From positions 1-54,967 of the forward strand of contig JAUQPW010000024.1 in the NCBI GenBank assembly GCA_030550175.1: a DNA stretch of 54,967 bases, written 5' to 3'. The notes under the pieces were generated by a model that saw nothing but the letters and a program-made list of their open reading frames with translations, was not told where the DNA came from and did not search any database. The stretch's first letter is position 1. Each line of letters opens with the position of its first letter. Position numbers and translations under genes: made by a program. The DNA comes from a bacterium (GTDB taxonomy: Bacteria > Moduliflexota > Moduliflexia > Moduliflexales > JAUQPW01). Shown here in pieces: positions 26,693-35,737 of this stretch.

Positions 26693-29600
26693 ATGGGTGG
26701 TTGCTGTTCTCAGGAATCCAATGGAGCCAGCAAACTTCTACAAATCGAGGGTATAGAGTTTGTGCCCAAAATCCCGGCGATTCCCCCGGATAAGAAAGAA
26801 GATAGATCGGATCGCCATTTAATGATCGGTTTAGATGTCGGCTCTACAACAGTCAAAGCCGTGGTTGTGGATGTTGCCACGGATGAGATCGTCTGGAGTG
26901 ACTATCAACGCCATGAAACCAAACAGCCGGAGAAAGTCCTGGAGTTCTTGAAACGAATTGAAGCAGAATTTCCTATTCCGACGGAGAATTTTCGTATTTT
27001 TGTTACCGGAAGCGGTGGGGCAAATGTAGGTCGTTTTATCGGTGCCAAGTTCGTTCAAGAAGTCAATGCCGTTTCCCTGGCCGTAGAAAAACTTTACCCA
27101 GAGGCCGGATCTGTTATCGAATTGGGAGGGCAGGATGCTAAGATTATCATTTTCAAGGAAGATCCGGAGACCGGAAAAAAGAAAAAAATCCCCAGCATGA
27201 ACGATAAATGCGCCGGAGGTACCGGGGCGGTCATCGATAAAATTAACGCCAAGCTCAGAATTCCGCCGGAGAAAATGGCCGAACTGGAATACTTCGGACT
27301 AAGACTCCATCCGGTGGCCGGTAAATGCGGAGTCTTTGCAGAAACGGATATTAACGGACTCCAGAAATCAGGGGTCCCTCCCAATGAACTTATGGCCTCT
27401 CTCTTTGAAGCCATTGTTCAACAAAATCTGTCGGTCTTGACCCGTGGCAATACGCTCCGTCCCCACGTTCTACTGCTGGGGGGTCCTAATACTTATATCA
27501 AAGGGATGCAGGATTGCTGGAAAGCCAACATCCCCAAAATCTGGGAAGAACGAAAAGTTCCTCTTCCTCCCGGCGTGGATCCCATGGATCTGATCAAAGT
27601 TCCCAAGAACGCCCAGTATTTCGCCGCCATTGGAGCCGTTGAATTCGGAAAACAAGAAGATCCCCAGGTTGGGGTTTATAAGGGAACCAAAGGGCTGGAG
27701 TATTACATTAACTACGGGCGGAATGAGGAGAAGGCCAAAAAAGCCGGTGGGGGTGGACTTAGCAAGAGCCCGGAAGAATTGGCGGCCTTCAAGGAAAAGT
27801 ACAAGAAGAAAAAGTTTGTACCCAAAACGTTCTCTGCCGGTGAAATCGTCGAAGGATTTCTGGGTATTGATGGAGGATCTACTTCTACCAAAGCCGTTCT
27901 TATCGATAAAAATAAAGAAGTTTTGGTCAAGGCCTATCAACTCTCCAAGGGAAATCCCATCCAGGATACCATCGAGATTATCGGGAAGATTCGGAACCAG
28001 GTAGAATCCCAGGGAGCTATCTTGAAGGTACTGGGAGTTGGAACCACCGGCTATGCCAAGGATATTCTGAAGGACGTTTTGGGTGCCGACGCTGCCATTG
28101 TAGAAACAGTTGCCCATACCGAATCGGGTCTCCACTTTTATAAGAATGTGGACGTGATCTGCGATGTAGGGGGACAGGATATTAAGCTCATGATCCTGAA
28201 GGATGGTCGTGTGAAGGACTTTAAGCTGAATACGCAATGCTCCGCCGGAAATGGATATTTCCTACAAAGCACTGCAGAAGGCTTTGGCTTTCCGGTTGAG
28301 GAATTCGCAGACCTGGCCTTCAGTGCCAAGGATTTTCCGGAGTTTGGATATGGGTGCGCTGTATTTATGCAATCGGATATCGTGGACTTCCAACGACAGG
28401 GATGGAAAGCTGAAGAAATCATGGCCGGACTTGCCAACGTCCTTCCCAAGAACATCTGGCTCTATGTTTCCCAGATTCCCAATTTGTCTTCCCTGGGAAC
28501 CCGCTTCCTTCTCCAGGGTGGAACCCAACATAACCTGGCCGCCGTAAAAGCCCAGGTGGATTTTATCGAATCCCGATTCAAAGATAAAGGCGTCAAGCCG
28601 GAGGTCATCGTCCATGAACATACCGGAGAAAGCGGGGCCATCGGAGCCGCTTTGGAAGCCCATCGGCTCTGGACTAATGGCCGACAGACTACTTTTATCG
28701 GTCTGGATAAAGTTGCTCAAATTACCTACAAAACCACCCGAAATGAGGATACCCGATGCTATTTCTGCAAAAACAAGTGTCTCCGGACCTTCATCGATGT
28801 CAAGACAGGCCTTACAGAAAAGGATACCGAAACCCAGGGAGCCGCAGGTGAAGTGACCCCAAAAGTTGAAAATAAAAAACCTTCCAAGGTAAAATCCAAA
28901 GTTCCCCTGGAACCGGGTACCCAACGGCTCATTATCGCGACCTGTGAAAAAGGAACGGTAGAGGACTTGAATGAGATGAAGGAAATCAAGAAGGGCCTGG
29001 ATGCCGTCAAGAAAGAAAATCCGAATCTATGCGAAATAGCCGCCGAAAAGGCCTGGGAATCTTTCAAACCCGAAATTGTAGCCGATCCGATTCCCATCTA
29101 TGCTTTTACAGCGAAAACCCGGAAACGGATCCGGTTGATGGAGAACCGTCGAAACATTCGAATTGGAATTCCGAGGGTCCTCAACCAATACTCCCAGAAT
29201 CCACTGTTCAGCGCTTATTTTGAAAGCCTGGGAATTCTACCGGGTAATCTGGTCTATTCCGATTATACCAGTGAGCAACTCTACAAGGAAGGGGCCAAGC
29301 GGGGTTCCATTGATCCCTGTTTCCCCAGCAAGGTGGCGATTCCCCACATCCATAACTTGCTCTATGTGCACCATAAGAAGAAAAAACTGGACTATATTTT
29401 CTTCCCCATGATCGATTCCCTCACCTCGGATTTGAAGTATACCCAATCTAGTCGGGCCTGTCCCACGGTTACCGCAACGCCTGAGGCTGTCAAAGCGGCC
29501 TTTACCAAAGAAGGAGATCTGTTCAAGGAGATGGGGGTTGTATATCTGGATACTTTCCTGAATATTCCGGAAAGAAAGCTCTTTACCAGGCAGATGTACG

Positions 29601-30349
29601 AGCAGTTTAAGGATATCCTGGGTCTCTCCGAAGAAGAGAATGAGCGTGCAGTGGAACAGGGATTTAAGGCTCTGGACTACTTCAATAATGTCATTCTCCG
29701 GGGAACAGCCCGAGAGGTCCTTAAGCGGCTGGAAGCAGAAGATAGACTCGGTATCGTGGTTCTCGGTCGTCCCTATCACAATGACCCCGGCATTAATCAC
29801 GATATCCTGGAAGAGTTCCAAAAACTCGGTTATCCGATTCTGACCCAAGATTCCCTCCCCATCGATGAGGACATCCTGGAGCGACTCTTTGGTGAGGAAG
29901 TCCGCAAGGGGATTATCAAGCACCCGATGGATATCTCCGATGTATGGAAGAATTCCTATAGCGAGAACACGAGTCGTAAGATCTGGGCCGCCAAGTATGT
30001 AGCCCGTCATCCCAATCTGGTTGCTCTGGAACTTTCCAGCTTCAAGTGTGGTCATGATGCCCCTATCTATACCGTTATCGAGCGTATCGTGGAGAAATCC
30101 GGAACCCCTTACTTTTCCTTTAAGGATATCGATGAAAATAAGCCTACCGGCTCTATTAAAATTCGGGTAGAAACCATCGCCTACTTCTTAAAACGTTATC
30201 GGGAAGACATGATCAAAGAAAAGCAGAAGCGGATGCAGATCGAGGAACAGTTGAAAGCCTATGAAGCCAGACTACGGGCCGAACTAAGTGAGCAACTTGC
30301 CCCAGAAGAAACTCCGGTGGAGAGGGAAACGATGGTCATGGTGGGATAA
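26693..30349 (+). CDS. Tandem BadF/BcrA-type ATPase activase with DUF2229 domain (PlsA-like)
   Basis: A 1,218-residue protein. ATPase module 1 (about 43-330) has GLDVGSTTVK with Fe-S ligand candidates in NDKCAGGTG and GKCGVFAETDI. ATPase module 2 (about 390-660) has GIDGGSTSTK with ligands in NTQCSAGNG and YGCAVFMQSDI. Both modules keep the pair of Cys used by dimeric activases (archerases) to hold a bridging [4Fe-4S] cluster, so one chain can act as a built-in dimer. A CYFCKNKC motif lies near 688. A DUF2229 domain follows from about 820 (RIGIPRVLNQYSQNPLFSAY). It should hydrolyse ATP to push low-potential electrons into the upstream HgdB-like protein. The N-terminus MGGCC is Cys-rich. AGGAGG ribosome site. 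Confidence 0.8.
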   Translation: MGGCCSQESNGASKLLQIEGIEFVPKIPAIPPDKKEDRSDRHLMIGLDVGSTTVKAVVVDVATDEIVWSDYQRHETKQPEKVLEFLKRIEAEFPIPTENFRIFVTGSGGANVGRFIGAKFVQEVNAVSLAVEKLYPEAGSVIELGGQDAKIIIFKEDPETGKKKKIPSMNDKCAGGTGAVIDKINAKLRIPPEKMAELEYFGLRLHPVAGKCGVFAETDINGLQKSGVPPNELMASLFEAIVQQNLSVLTRGNTLRPHVLLLGGPNTYIKGMQDCWKANIPKIWEERKVPLPPGVDPMDLIKVPKNAQYFAAIGAVEFGKQEDPQVGVYKGTKGLEYYINYGRNEEKAKKAGGGGLSKSPEELAAFKEKYKKKKFVPKTFSAGEIVEGFLGIDGGSTSTKAVLIDKNKEVLVKAYQLSKGNPIQDTIEIIGKIRNQVESQGAILKVLGVGTTGYAKDILKDVLGADAAIVETVAHTESGLHFYKNVDVICDVGGQDIKLMILKDGRVKDFKLNTQCSAGNGYFLQSTAEGFGFPVEEFADLAFSAKDFPEFGYGCAVFMQSDIVDFQRQGWKAEEIMAGLANVLPKNIWLYVSQIPNLSSLGTRFLLQGGTQHNLAAVKAQVDFIESRFKDKGVKPEVIVHEHTGESGAIGAALEAHRLWTNGRQTTFIGLDKVAQITYKTTRNEDTRCYFCKNKCLRTFIDVKTGLTEKDTETQGAAGEVTPKVENKKPSKVKSKVPLEPGTQRLIIATCEKGTVEDLNEMKEIKKGLDAVKKENPNLCEIAAEKAWESFKPEIVADPIPIYAFTAKTRKRIRLMENRRNIRIGIPRVLNQYSQNPLFSAYFESLGILPGNLVYSDYTSEQLYKEGAKRGSIDPCFPSKVAIPHIHNLLYVHHKKKKLDYIFFPMIDSLTSDLKYTQSSRACPTVTATPEAVKAAFTKEGDLFKEMGVVYLDTFLNIPERKLFTRQMYEQFKDILGLSEEENERAVEQGFKALDYFNNVILRGTAREVLKRLEAEDRLGIVVLGRPYHNDPGINHDILEEFQKLGYPILTQDSLPIDEDILERLFGEEVRKGIIKHPMDISDVWKNSYSENTSRKIWAAKYVARHPNLVALELSSFKCGHDAPIYTVIERIVEKSGTPYFSFKDIDENKPTGSIKIRVETIAYFLKRYREDMIKEKQKRMQIEEQLKAYEARLRAELSEQLAPEETPVERETMVMVG

Positions 30350-30367
30350 ATTAGACGACTTCTGTCC

Positions 30368-30400
30368 AGGGGGAGCTCCGGCTCCCCCTTATTTTATTTC
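30368..30400 (+). terminator. Rho-independent terminator of the lipid cluster
   Basis: GGGGGAGC (30369-30376), loop TCCG, GCTCCCCC (30381-30388), then TTATTTTATTT. It lies 20 bp after the activase stop codon, so it marks the end of the 21467-30349 operon. Confidence 0.85.
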
Positions 30401-30490
30401 CTTTTCCAAACTTAATTTGTAGTTTAATGTTTGAAAAGCAGAAGCAATCACCATGTACTCTGGCTTTATAGGTTTTCAGGAGGAGTTCTT

Positions 30491-31351
30491 ATGTTTACAC
30501 GTCGTACTTCCCTTTTCTCCTTAATTACAGCCTTTATCTTCCAAGTTCTCATGGGATTTTCCCTGGCTCAACCTTATCCGGAGCAAAGGGATCTTATCCT
30601 GGCCACCACCACCAGTACCCAAGACTCCGGACTTTTAGATGTCTTAATCCCCGTGTTTGAAAAAAAGACGGGATACAGGGTAAAAACCATTTCGGTTGGT
30701 TCAGGGCAGGCCATGGCTCTGGGAGAGCGGGGAGAAGCTGATGTATTGTTGGTTCATGCTCCCAAAGCCGAAAAGAAGTTTATGGAAAATGGATTTGAAG
30801 TGAACCGACGCCTGGTTATGTATAATGATTTTATCTTTGTAGGACCTCCTGAGGACCCTGCCCGACTCAAAGAAACTTCATCGGCTTTGGAAGGGTTGAA
30901 AAAAATAGCCGAAACCGGAGCCCTTTTTATCTCTCGAGGGGATAACTCCGGAACCCATCAGTTGGAGAAAAAACTCTGGAAAAGCAGCGGAATCACTCCG
31001 GAAGGTCATGCCTGGTATCAAGAATCCGGCCAGGGGATGGGTCAAACATTGGGAATTGCCTCAGAAAAAAGGGCCTATACTTTAACGGATCGAGGCACTT
31101 ACCTGGCGCTAAAGAAAACACTCAATCTGGATATCCTTCTGCAAGGGGATAAATCCTTGCTGAACATTTATCACGTTATCGAAGTTAATCCGGTAAAGTG
31201 GCCTAAAGTAAATGCAGCAGGGGCTAAAGCCTTCAGTGATTTCATAGTTTCTCCTGAAGCTCAAGACCTGATCAGGACTTTTGGAGCGGAGAAGTTCGGT
31301 CAACCTCTTTTTTTCCCTGCCGCAGGAAAAAAAGAAGAAGAGCTGGGATAG
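30491..31351 (+). CDS. tupA: Tungstate (or molybdate) ABC transporter substrate-binding protein, TupA-like
   Basis: A 286-residue periplasmic binding protein with a signal peptide (FSLITAFIFQVLMGFSLAQ). The TupA hallmarks are LATTTSTQDSGLLDVLIP, VGSGQAMALGERGEADVLLVHAP, FVGPPEDPA, ISRGDNSGTHQLEKKLW and YTLTDRGTYLA. The start is the ATG at 30491 behind AGGAGGAG; the frame is open 20 codons further up. The membrane and ATPase subunits (tupB, tupC) do not follow, so this is an orphan here. It could supply tungstate or molybdate for oxotransferases such as the sulfite oxidase in this window. Confidence 0.88.
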   Translation: MFTRRTSLFSLITAFIFQVLMGFSLAQPYPEQRDLILATTTSTQDSGLLDVLIPVFEKKTGYRVKTISVGSGQAMALGERGEADVLLVHAPKAEKKFMENGFEVNRRLVMYNDFIFVGPPEDPARLKETSSALEGLKKIAETGALFISRGDNSGTHQLEKKLWKSSGITPEGHAWYQESGQGMGQTLGIASEKRAYTLTDRGTYLALKKTLNLDILLQGDKSLLNIYHVIEVNPVKWPKVNAAGAKAFSDFIVSPEAQDLIRTFGAEKFGQPLFFPAAGKKEEELG

Positions 31352-31918
31352 ATGCCTAACAGTCTTCTCCTAAGGGAGATTCTTTCATTTCCATGGCTTG
31401 AAACGTGCGAGACAAAAACGTGGCGAGTTGAACAGGGAATCTTATATAGAATTCTTTCATGGAGTTAAAACTTGACAAAGTTGGACAACTATAGTTAGTC
31501 CTGAAACGTAAAACTCAAGCCAGGAGGAAGTATTTGCTAAGGGCCAGGACGCCGTTGGGTGACCGACCGGCAAAAACTTCCCCCTACCTCTATATCATCC
31601 TCCGAAACCATCCCTTCCAGATTTTGAGATGGCTTCGCCGGCTATAACCGGTAATTCTTTTAATTGCAAAGCGGTCTCAGGGGATATACCTTACCTTATC
31701 CCCCCCTTTTTCAAACTTCAAGAAAAGATGATTTAAGACAAGAACGTCCCCTTGAAATCCCGGGTAGTGGCTGCGAATCGGTCTATTTCTTAGCTTATTT
31801 TAAAATTTCCCTCGCCAGAGGGATGGTTTTGTTTTAAAATATGGTAAAATATAAAAAATAGTAGCAACTGATACTTTATATTCCACTCCAAGGGGAAGGG
31901 TTTTTTAAAGTCAAGGGC
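31352..31918. other. 567-bp spacer with a possible structured RNA
   Basis: No gene is supported. GGAAGT (31526-31531) pairs with ACTTCC (31576-31581) around an inner stem GCCG/CGGC (31551-31571) with a GGGTGACC loop. I could not match this to any riboswitch consensus I know. The rest is AT-rich with no visible repeats. Confidence 0.35.
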
Positions 31919-32539
31919 GTGTTTTCAAGAGGGTCTTCAGATGATCAGGAAAAAAATAGATCGGTAAAAGCAAAAGCGATGGATAAAAGCTTTTTCCAGC
32001 AGTTGGGTCCAGGGCTTATTACCGGGGCCTCAGATGATGATCCTAGTGGAATTGTTACTTATTCTAAAGCGGGAGCCCAGTTCGGCTATGGGATGCTGTG
32101 GACAATGTTATTTTCCTATCCCTTGATGAGTGTAGTTCAGGAGATTAGTGCCCGGGTTGGTTGGGTTACCGGTCTATTGGCGGTACCGGTTCTGGCAGGT
32201 TCGGCGGCCTATGCGGTAGGAGAGGCCCTTAAATGGCCAGTGGGTCTTGAGCGAAAGCCTTTGGAGGCAAAGGGATTTTATGGGGTTCTCACGGTTGCGA
32301 CCCTCCTGGGCCTGGCGATGAATTTCTTTCATATTGATCCCATCAAGGCTCTGGTCTGGGCCGTGGTCATCAGCGGGATCATTGCTATACCGATCAGGAT
32401 AGTGATGATGTTTATGGCTTCAGATCCTAAAGTGATGGGCAAATTTACCCTCTCTTTACCTCTCAAAATCTTAGAATGGATGACAACCCTTATCATGCTC
32501 GCAGCTACCATCGGTCTGTTGGCAACCTGGGGGAAATAG
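31919..32539 (+). pseudogene. NRAMP-family metal transporter with a large in-frame internal deletion
   Basis: The first part is the NRAMP start (QLGPGLITGASDDDPSGIVT, then GYGMLWTMLFSYPLMSVVQE) up to ARVGWVTG. The next residue belongs to the late part of the family (LLAVPVLAGSAAYAVGEALK through the last helices). Intact relatives are about 400 residues or more; this frame has 206, so roughly half is missing, including several core helices. ACCGGT at the join encodes the Thr-Gly that both flanks normally contain, so the deletion may have run between short identical sequences. It is unlikely to transport. The frame opens at GTG 31919; an ATG at 31979 is an alternative start. Confidence 0.7.
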
Positions 32540-32545
32540 TCAGGC

Positions 32546-33691
32546 TTAATCCCGGGAAGCCCGAAGCCAGGAGAACGCTTCACCCGCCTGTTTAAATTTA
32601 AAGTAATTCTTAGGAATCTCCCAATATAAGGCCCTGGGACTCGTCTTAAGCGAGTTGTACAGAAAGCAAATATGAGTACAATCACACCGGTCTTTTTTCA
32701 TTTCAGACACTTCATCCTGTCGGATTTGAGATTCCCAAAGCCGACGGAAGTTACAATCATAATCCCGCAGATTGCCTATGGGCTCTCGCAGCTCACAAAT
32801 CCTGAATTTTCCATCAAAATCCAGGACGGCAGAGGTTGTACCTGCCAAACACGGTATTTTCCAGCGCTCGTTATGATCGGCATTATTAAATTGGGTCTCA
32901 TATGTGAAGAGATAAGTTCCCAGATAGTACATATTGAAAATAGATCGGGGTATCCAACCCGGCTTTTGTCGAGACCGGGATAAATAATAACGGTGGAGTT
33001 CCATGGCGTTTTGATAAATTGCCTTCAAACTCTCCATGGGTACATCCAGTAAATTGGTTTCCATAGCATTTCCTCGAATAATCTGGAAGTAGTGCCCATC
33101 CACCTCAAAATGATCTCGAATGAAATAACCCAGTTCAATGAGCTGATCGTGGTTTTCCTTGCAAATGACGGAATTCACAAAGAGATGGAAACCGGGATAT
33201 TTATGGCGGAGGGGAGAAAGGGCCTGGATACTTTCCAAGGCTTTTTTGAAATTACCCGGAACCCCTCGAATCCGATCATGGGTTTCACCATATCCATCCA
33301 GGGCCATGTTGATATGCAGGCTAATCTCCGGATTTAAGGTAAAAATCCGCTCCACCACCTGTACCAGGCGATGGGACAGAAGCCCGTTGGTTGGAATTCG
33401 TACCGAACGGACCCGATTGTTTTTACAAAACAGGTCGGTAATTTCCACCAACTCTTCTCGCAAAGTCGGCTCACCACCGGAAAACCAGAGATCACTAAAT
33501 TCGGGCATGGTTGCAGAAATTTTTTTTATCTCCTCAAAGGTCAGGTCACCCCTTTGGTTAAGGCTATCCCAGTAGAAACAGGTTCGGCATACTGAGTTAC
33601 AACGAGACGTCACAAAGAAGATGAGCATATTGAAGATTTTTTTCGGAGTTATAGTTTGAGTGAACTGGGAAAGGATTTTGAGAGGTTTCAT
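32546..33691 (-). CDS. Radical SAM/SPASM-domain protein of unknown substrate
   Basis: A 381-residue radical SAM enzyme with C31-N-S-V-C35-R-T-C38 and SGGEPT (71-76). The SPASM-like C-terminal Cys set comprises KIPCLAGTTSAVLDFDGKFR, ICELREPIGNL and DRCDCTHICF. The form is that of SPASM enzymes, which modify peptides or act as MoaA/PqqE-like enzymes, but no precursor peptide gene is seen nearby. Its 3' end lies 6 bp from the convergent NRAMP remnant. Substrate unknown. Confidence 0.75.
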   Translation of the reverse strand: MKPLKILSQFTQTITPKKIFNMLIFFVTSRCNSVCRTCFYWDSLNQRGDLTFEEIKKISATMPEFSDLWFSGGEPTLREELVEITDLFCKNNRVRSVRIPTNGLLSHRLVQVVERIFTLNPEISLHINMALDGYGETHDRIRGVPGNFKKALESIQALSPLRHKYPGFHLFVNSVICKENHDQLIELGYFIRDHFEVDGHYFQIIRGNAMETNLLDVPMESLKAIYQNAMELHRYYLSRSRQKPGWIPRSIFNMYYLGTYLFTYETQFNNADHNERWKIPCLAGTTSAVLDFDGKFRICELREPIGNLRDYDCNFRRLWESQIRQDEVSEMKKDRCDCTHICFLYNSLKTSPRALYWEIPKNYFKFKQAGEAFSWLRASRD

Positions 33692-33822
33692 GGATTCATA
33701 TTACCCCTCGCAAATGCGCAAAGCCTGCCTTGTACTTATGGAGGTGATATGGATCTTTTTTCTTTATTCCCTTCACGCCTCTGCGAGAAGCTTTTGTGAG
33801 CCGAGAGAGGCCTATAAACTGC

Positions 33823-35241
33823 TCAGGATAGTACTTTCACTTTGATCAGATTGGTTGTACCCGGAACCCCTACCGGTACTCCCGCCGTGATAACAACTTT
33901 CTCCCCAATTTGAACGAGTCGGGATTTCAGCACTGCCAGGAATACCTTTTCGATCATATCGTCGGTGTTTTTCATCTCTTCCGTCAAGATCGGTTTTACA
34001 CCCCAGACCATGGATAATTGTCGATAGGTTTTTGCTACAGGAGTCAGGGCCAGAATCTGTTGTCGGGGTCGATGTTTGGCGACCAGGCGGGCGGTATTAC
34101 CTGTCTGGGTAAAAGTAATAATAGCGCTGGCATTGATATCTTCTGCCAGCTGACAGGCGGCTCGGCTTACTGCTTCGGGTAGTGATCTGGTGCTCTCTTC
34201 TTCCCGGCAGTGTCGTAGTCTTACATCAGAGAGAAAATCTGATTCCACATCTTCGGCAATCTTTACTATCATCTCTACGGCTTCAACTGGATAATTCCCA
34301 CTGGCTGTCTCTTCGGATAACATAACTGCATCGGTTCCATCTAAAATAGCATTGGCTACATCGGTTACCTCTGCACGGGTTGGACGGGGGCTATCGACCA
34401 TGGAACGTAACATCTGGGTGGCCGTAATCACCGGTTTACCCAATCGATTTGATTTTTTAATCAACATTTTCTGTACCAGAGGTACCTTCTCCAAAGGGGT
34501 CTCAACACCTAAATCTCCCCGGGCCACCATAATCCCATCTACGACCTCCATAATCTCATCAATATGCTTTAGGGCTTCATGTTTTTCAATCTTGGCAATA
34601 ATAGGAATCGTGGCACCGTGTTGTTGGATGAATCGTCGCGCTTCCAGCACATCTAAGGCACTGCGAACGAAAGAAAGTGCTACATAATCAACTCCCTGCT
34701 GAATTCCAAATATCAGATCTTCCTTATCTTTTTCGGTTAAACTTGGAGCCTGGATGGAACTGGTTGGAAAGTTAATCCCTTTGTGGGAACTGAGGGGTCC
34801 CCCTACAACGACCTGGCACTTGATATCCGTATGGGAAGTTTCCAGAACCTTTAACTCCAGAGACCCATCGTTGAGTAAGAGGGTATCTCCCGGTTTAACT
34901 TCGTGGGGTAAATCGGGATAAGTAATGGAAACCTCCCGGGCATCTCCGGGAACTTTTCGGCTTGTGAGGATGAACAGGTCCTGCGGTTTAAGTTGGACAA
35001 CCCCATCTTTTAAAGGACCGATTCGGATTTTCGGCCCGGCCAGATCCTGGAGAATGGCAAGGGGTCGCTCCAACAACTCGGCAAGGTGTCGAAGATCCTG
35101 AATAACCTTTCCATGCTCGGCTTGGGTACCGTGGGAAAAATTCAGGCGTGCCACATTCATCCCTGCACGGAGCAATCGCTCTAATACCGCAGGGGAACTA
35201 GAGGCCGGACCGATGGTACAGACGATTTTTGTTCTGGGCAT
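33823..35241 (-). CDS. pyk: Pyruvate kinase
   Basis: A 472-residue pyruvate kinase, converting phosphoenolpyruvate and ADP to pyruvate and ATP in glycolysis. Motifs: RTKIVCTIGPASSS at the N-terminus, MNVARLNFSHG, the active-site signature IIAKIEKHEAL, MVARGDLGVE, and PTRAEVTDVANAILDGTDAV. The C-terminal allosteric domain is present. I use the ATG at 35239-35241 behind AGGAGAAGG; the frame is open 37 codons further upstream, but those residues are not family-like. Complete and ordinary. Confidence 0.95.
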   Translation of the reverse strand: MPRTKIVCTIGPASSSPAVLERLLRAGMNVARLNFSHGTQAEHGKVIQDLRHLAELLERPLAILQDLAGPKIRIGPLKDGVVQLKPQDLFILTSRKVPGDAREVSITYPDLPHEVKPGDTLLLNDGSLELKVLETSHTDIKCQVVVGGPLSSHKGINFPTSSIQAPSLTEKDKEDLIFGIQQGVDYVALSFVRSALDVLEARRFIQQHGATIPIIAKIEKHEALKHIDEIMEVVDGIMVARGDLGVETPLEKVPLVQKMLIKKSNRLGKPVITATQMLRSMVDSPRPTRAEVTDVANAILDGTDAVMLSEETASGNYPVEAVEMIVKIAEDVESDFLSDVRLRHCREEESTRSLPEAVSRAACQLAEDINASAIITFTQTGNTARLVAKHRPRQQILALTPVAKTYRQLSMVWGVKPILTEEMKNTDDMIEKVFLAVLKSRLVQIGEKVVITAGVPVGVPGTTNLIKVKVLS

Positions 35242-35414
35242 ATCCTTCTCCTGAGCAAAACTATCTTGACATTTATGCGCTTCTTGATTACCTCTAATTA
35301 ATAATACCTTTAACCTTATTTTGACAATAAGCTTTCCCCTTACAGATGACAAGTTAATGACTTTCTTTTCAAGGATTATTCATCTCAGATCAATAAAAGG
35401 AGTTGGATAGGCTT

Positions 35415-35687
35415 ATGGAATCGGATAAAACTTTATTCGAAATTTACCGCGAGCGCAGTTATGATAAAAAATATCGGGTTGTTTATTTTACAGAACTCAA
35501 CGAGCATAACAAAGAGCAGGAGATCAATCGGGCCCTGGCGGGAGATTCTTTTTACGAGGGTTTCCTTCGCAATTACCGGAAAGAAGAAGCCAAGGCAATT
35601 ATTAATCAATTCTTACAAAGGCTCAACAATGGGGAGCAGGTAGACCCGGCGGAACTCGATACGGCTTTGGCCGAGTACATGCCTTAG
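35415..35687 (+). CDS. Small soluble protein of unknown function
   Basis: A 90-residue charged protein (MESDKTLFEIYRERSYDKKY...), mostly helical, with no signal peptide or Cys. The start at ATG 35415 lies after GGAGTTGGATAGG; an in-frame TTG at 35403 directly abuts AGGAG and is less likely. The codon pattern and ribosome site favour a real gene, but I recognise no family. Confidence 0.6.
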   Translation: MESDKTLFEIYRERSYDKKYRVVYFTELNEHNKEQEINRALAGDSFYEGFLRNYRKEEAKAIINQFLQRLNNGEQVDPAELDTALAEYMP

Positions 35688-35737
35688 GAAGACAGGTTCG
35701 TTTCCATAGAAAAAGAGATCCTTCCGGGCTTAAAAAA

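Noticed and set aside
24818..30349. Fermentative 2-hydroxyacyl-CoA dehydratase or benzoyl-CoA reductase
   Set aside because: No second dehydratase subunit, CoA transferase or aromatic-pathway gene is adjacent. The fused double ATPase plus DUF2229 arrangement and the Tes-like neighbour fit the lipid reductase better, although a CoA substrate is not strictly excluded.
31520..31590. Manganese (yybP-ykoY) riboswitch
   Set aside because: The conserved GGGGAGUAG-type core and paired loops are not found.
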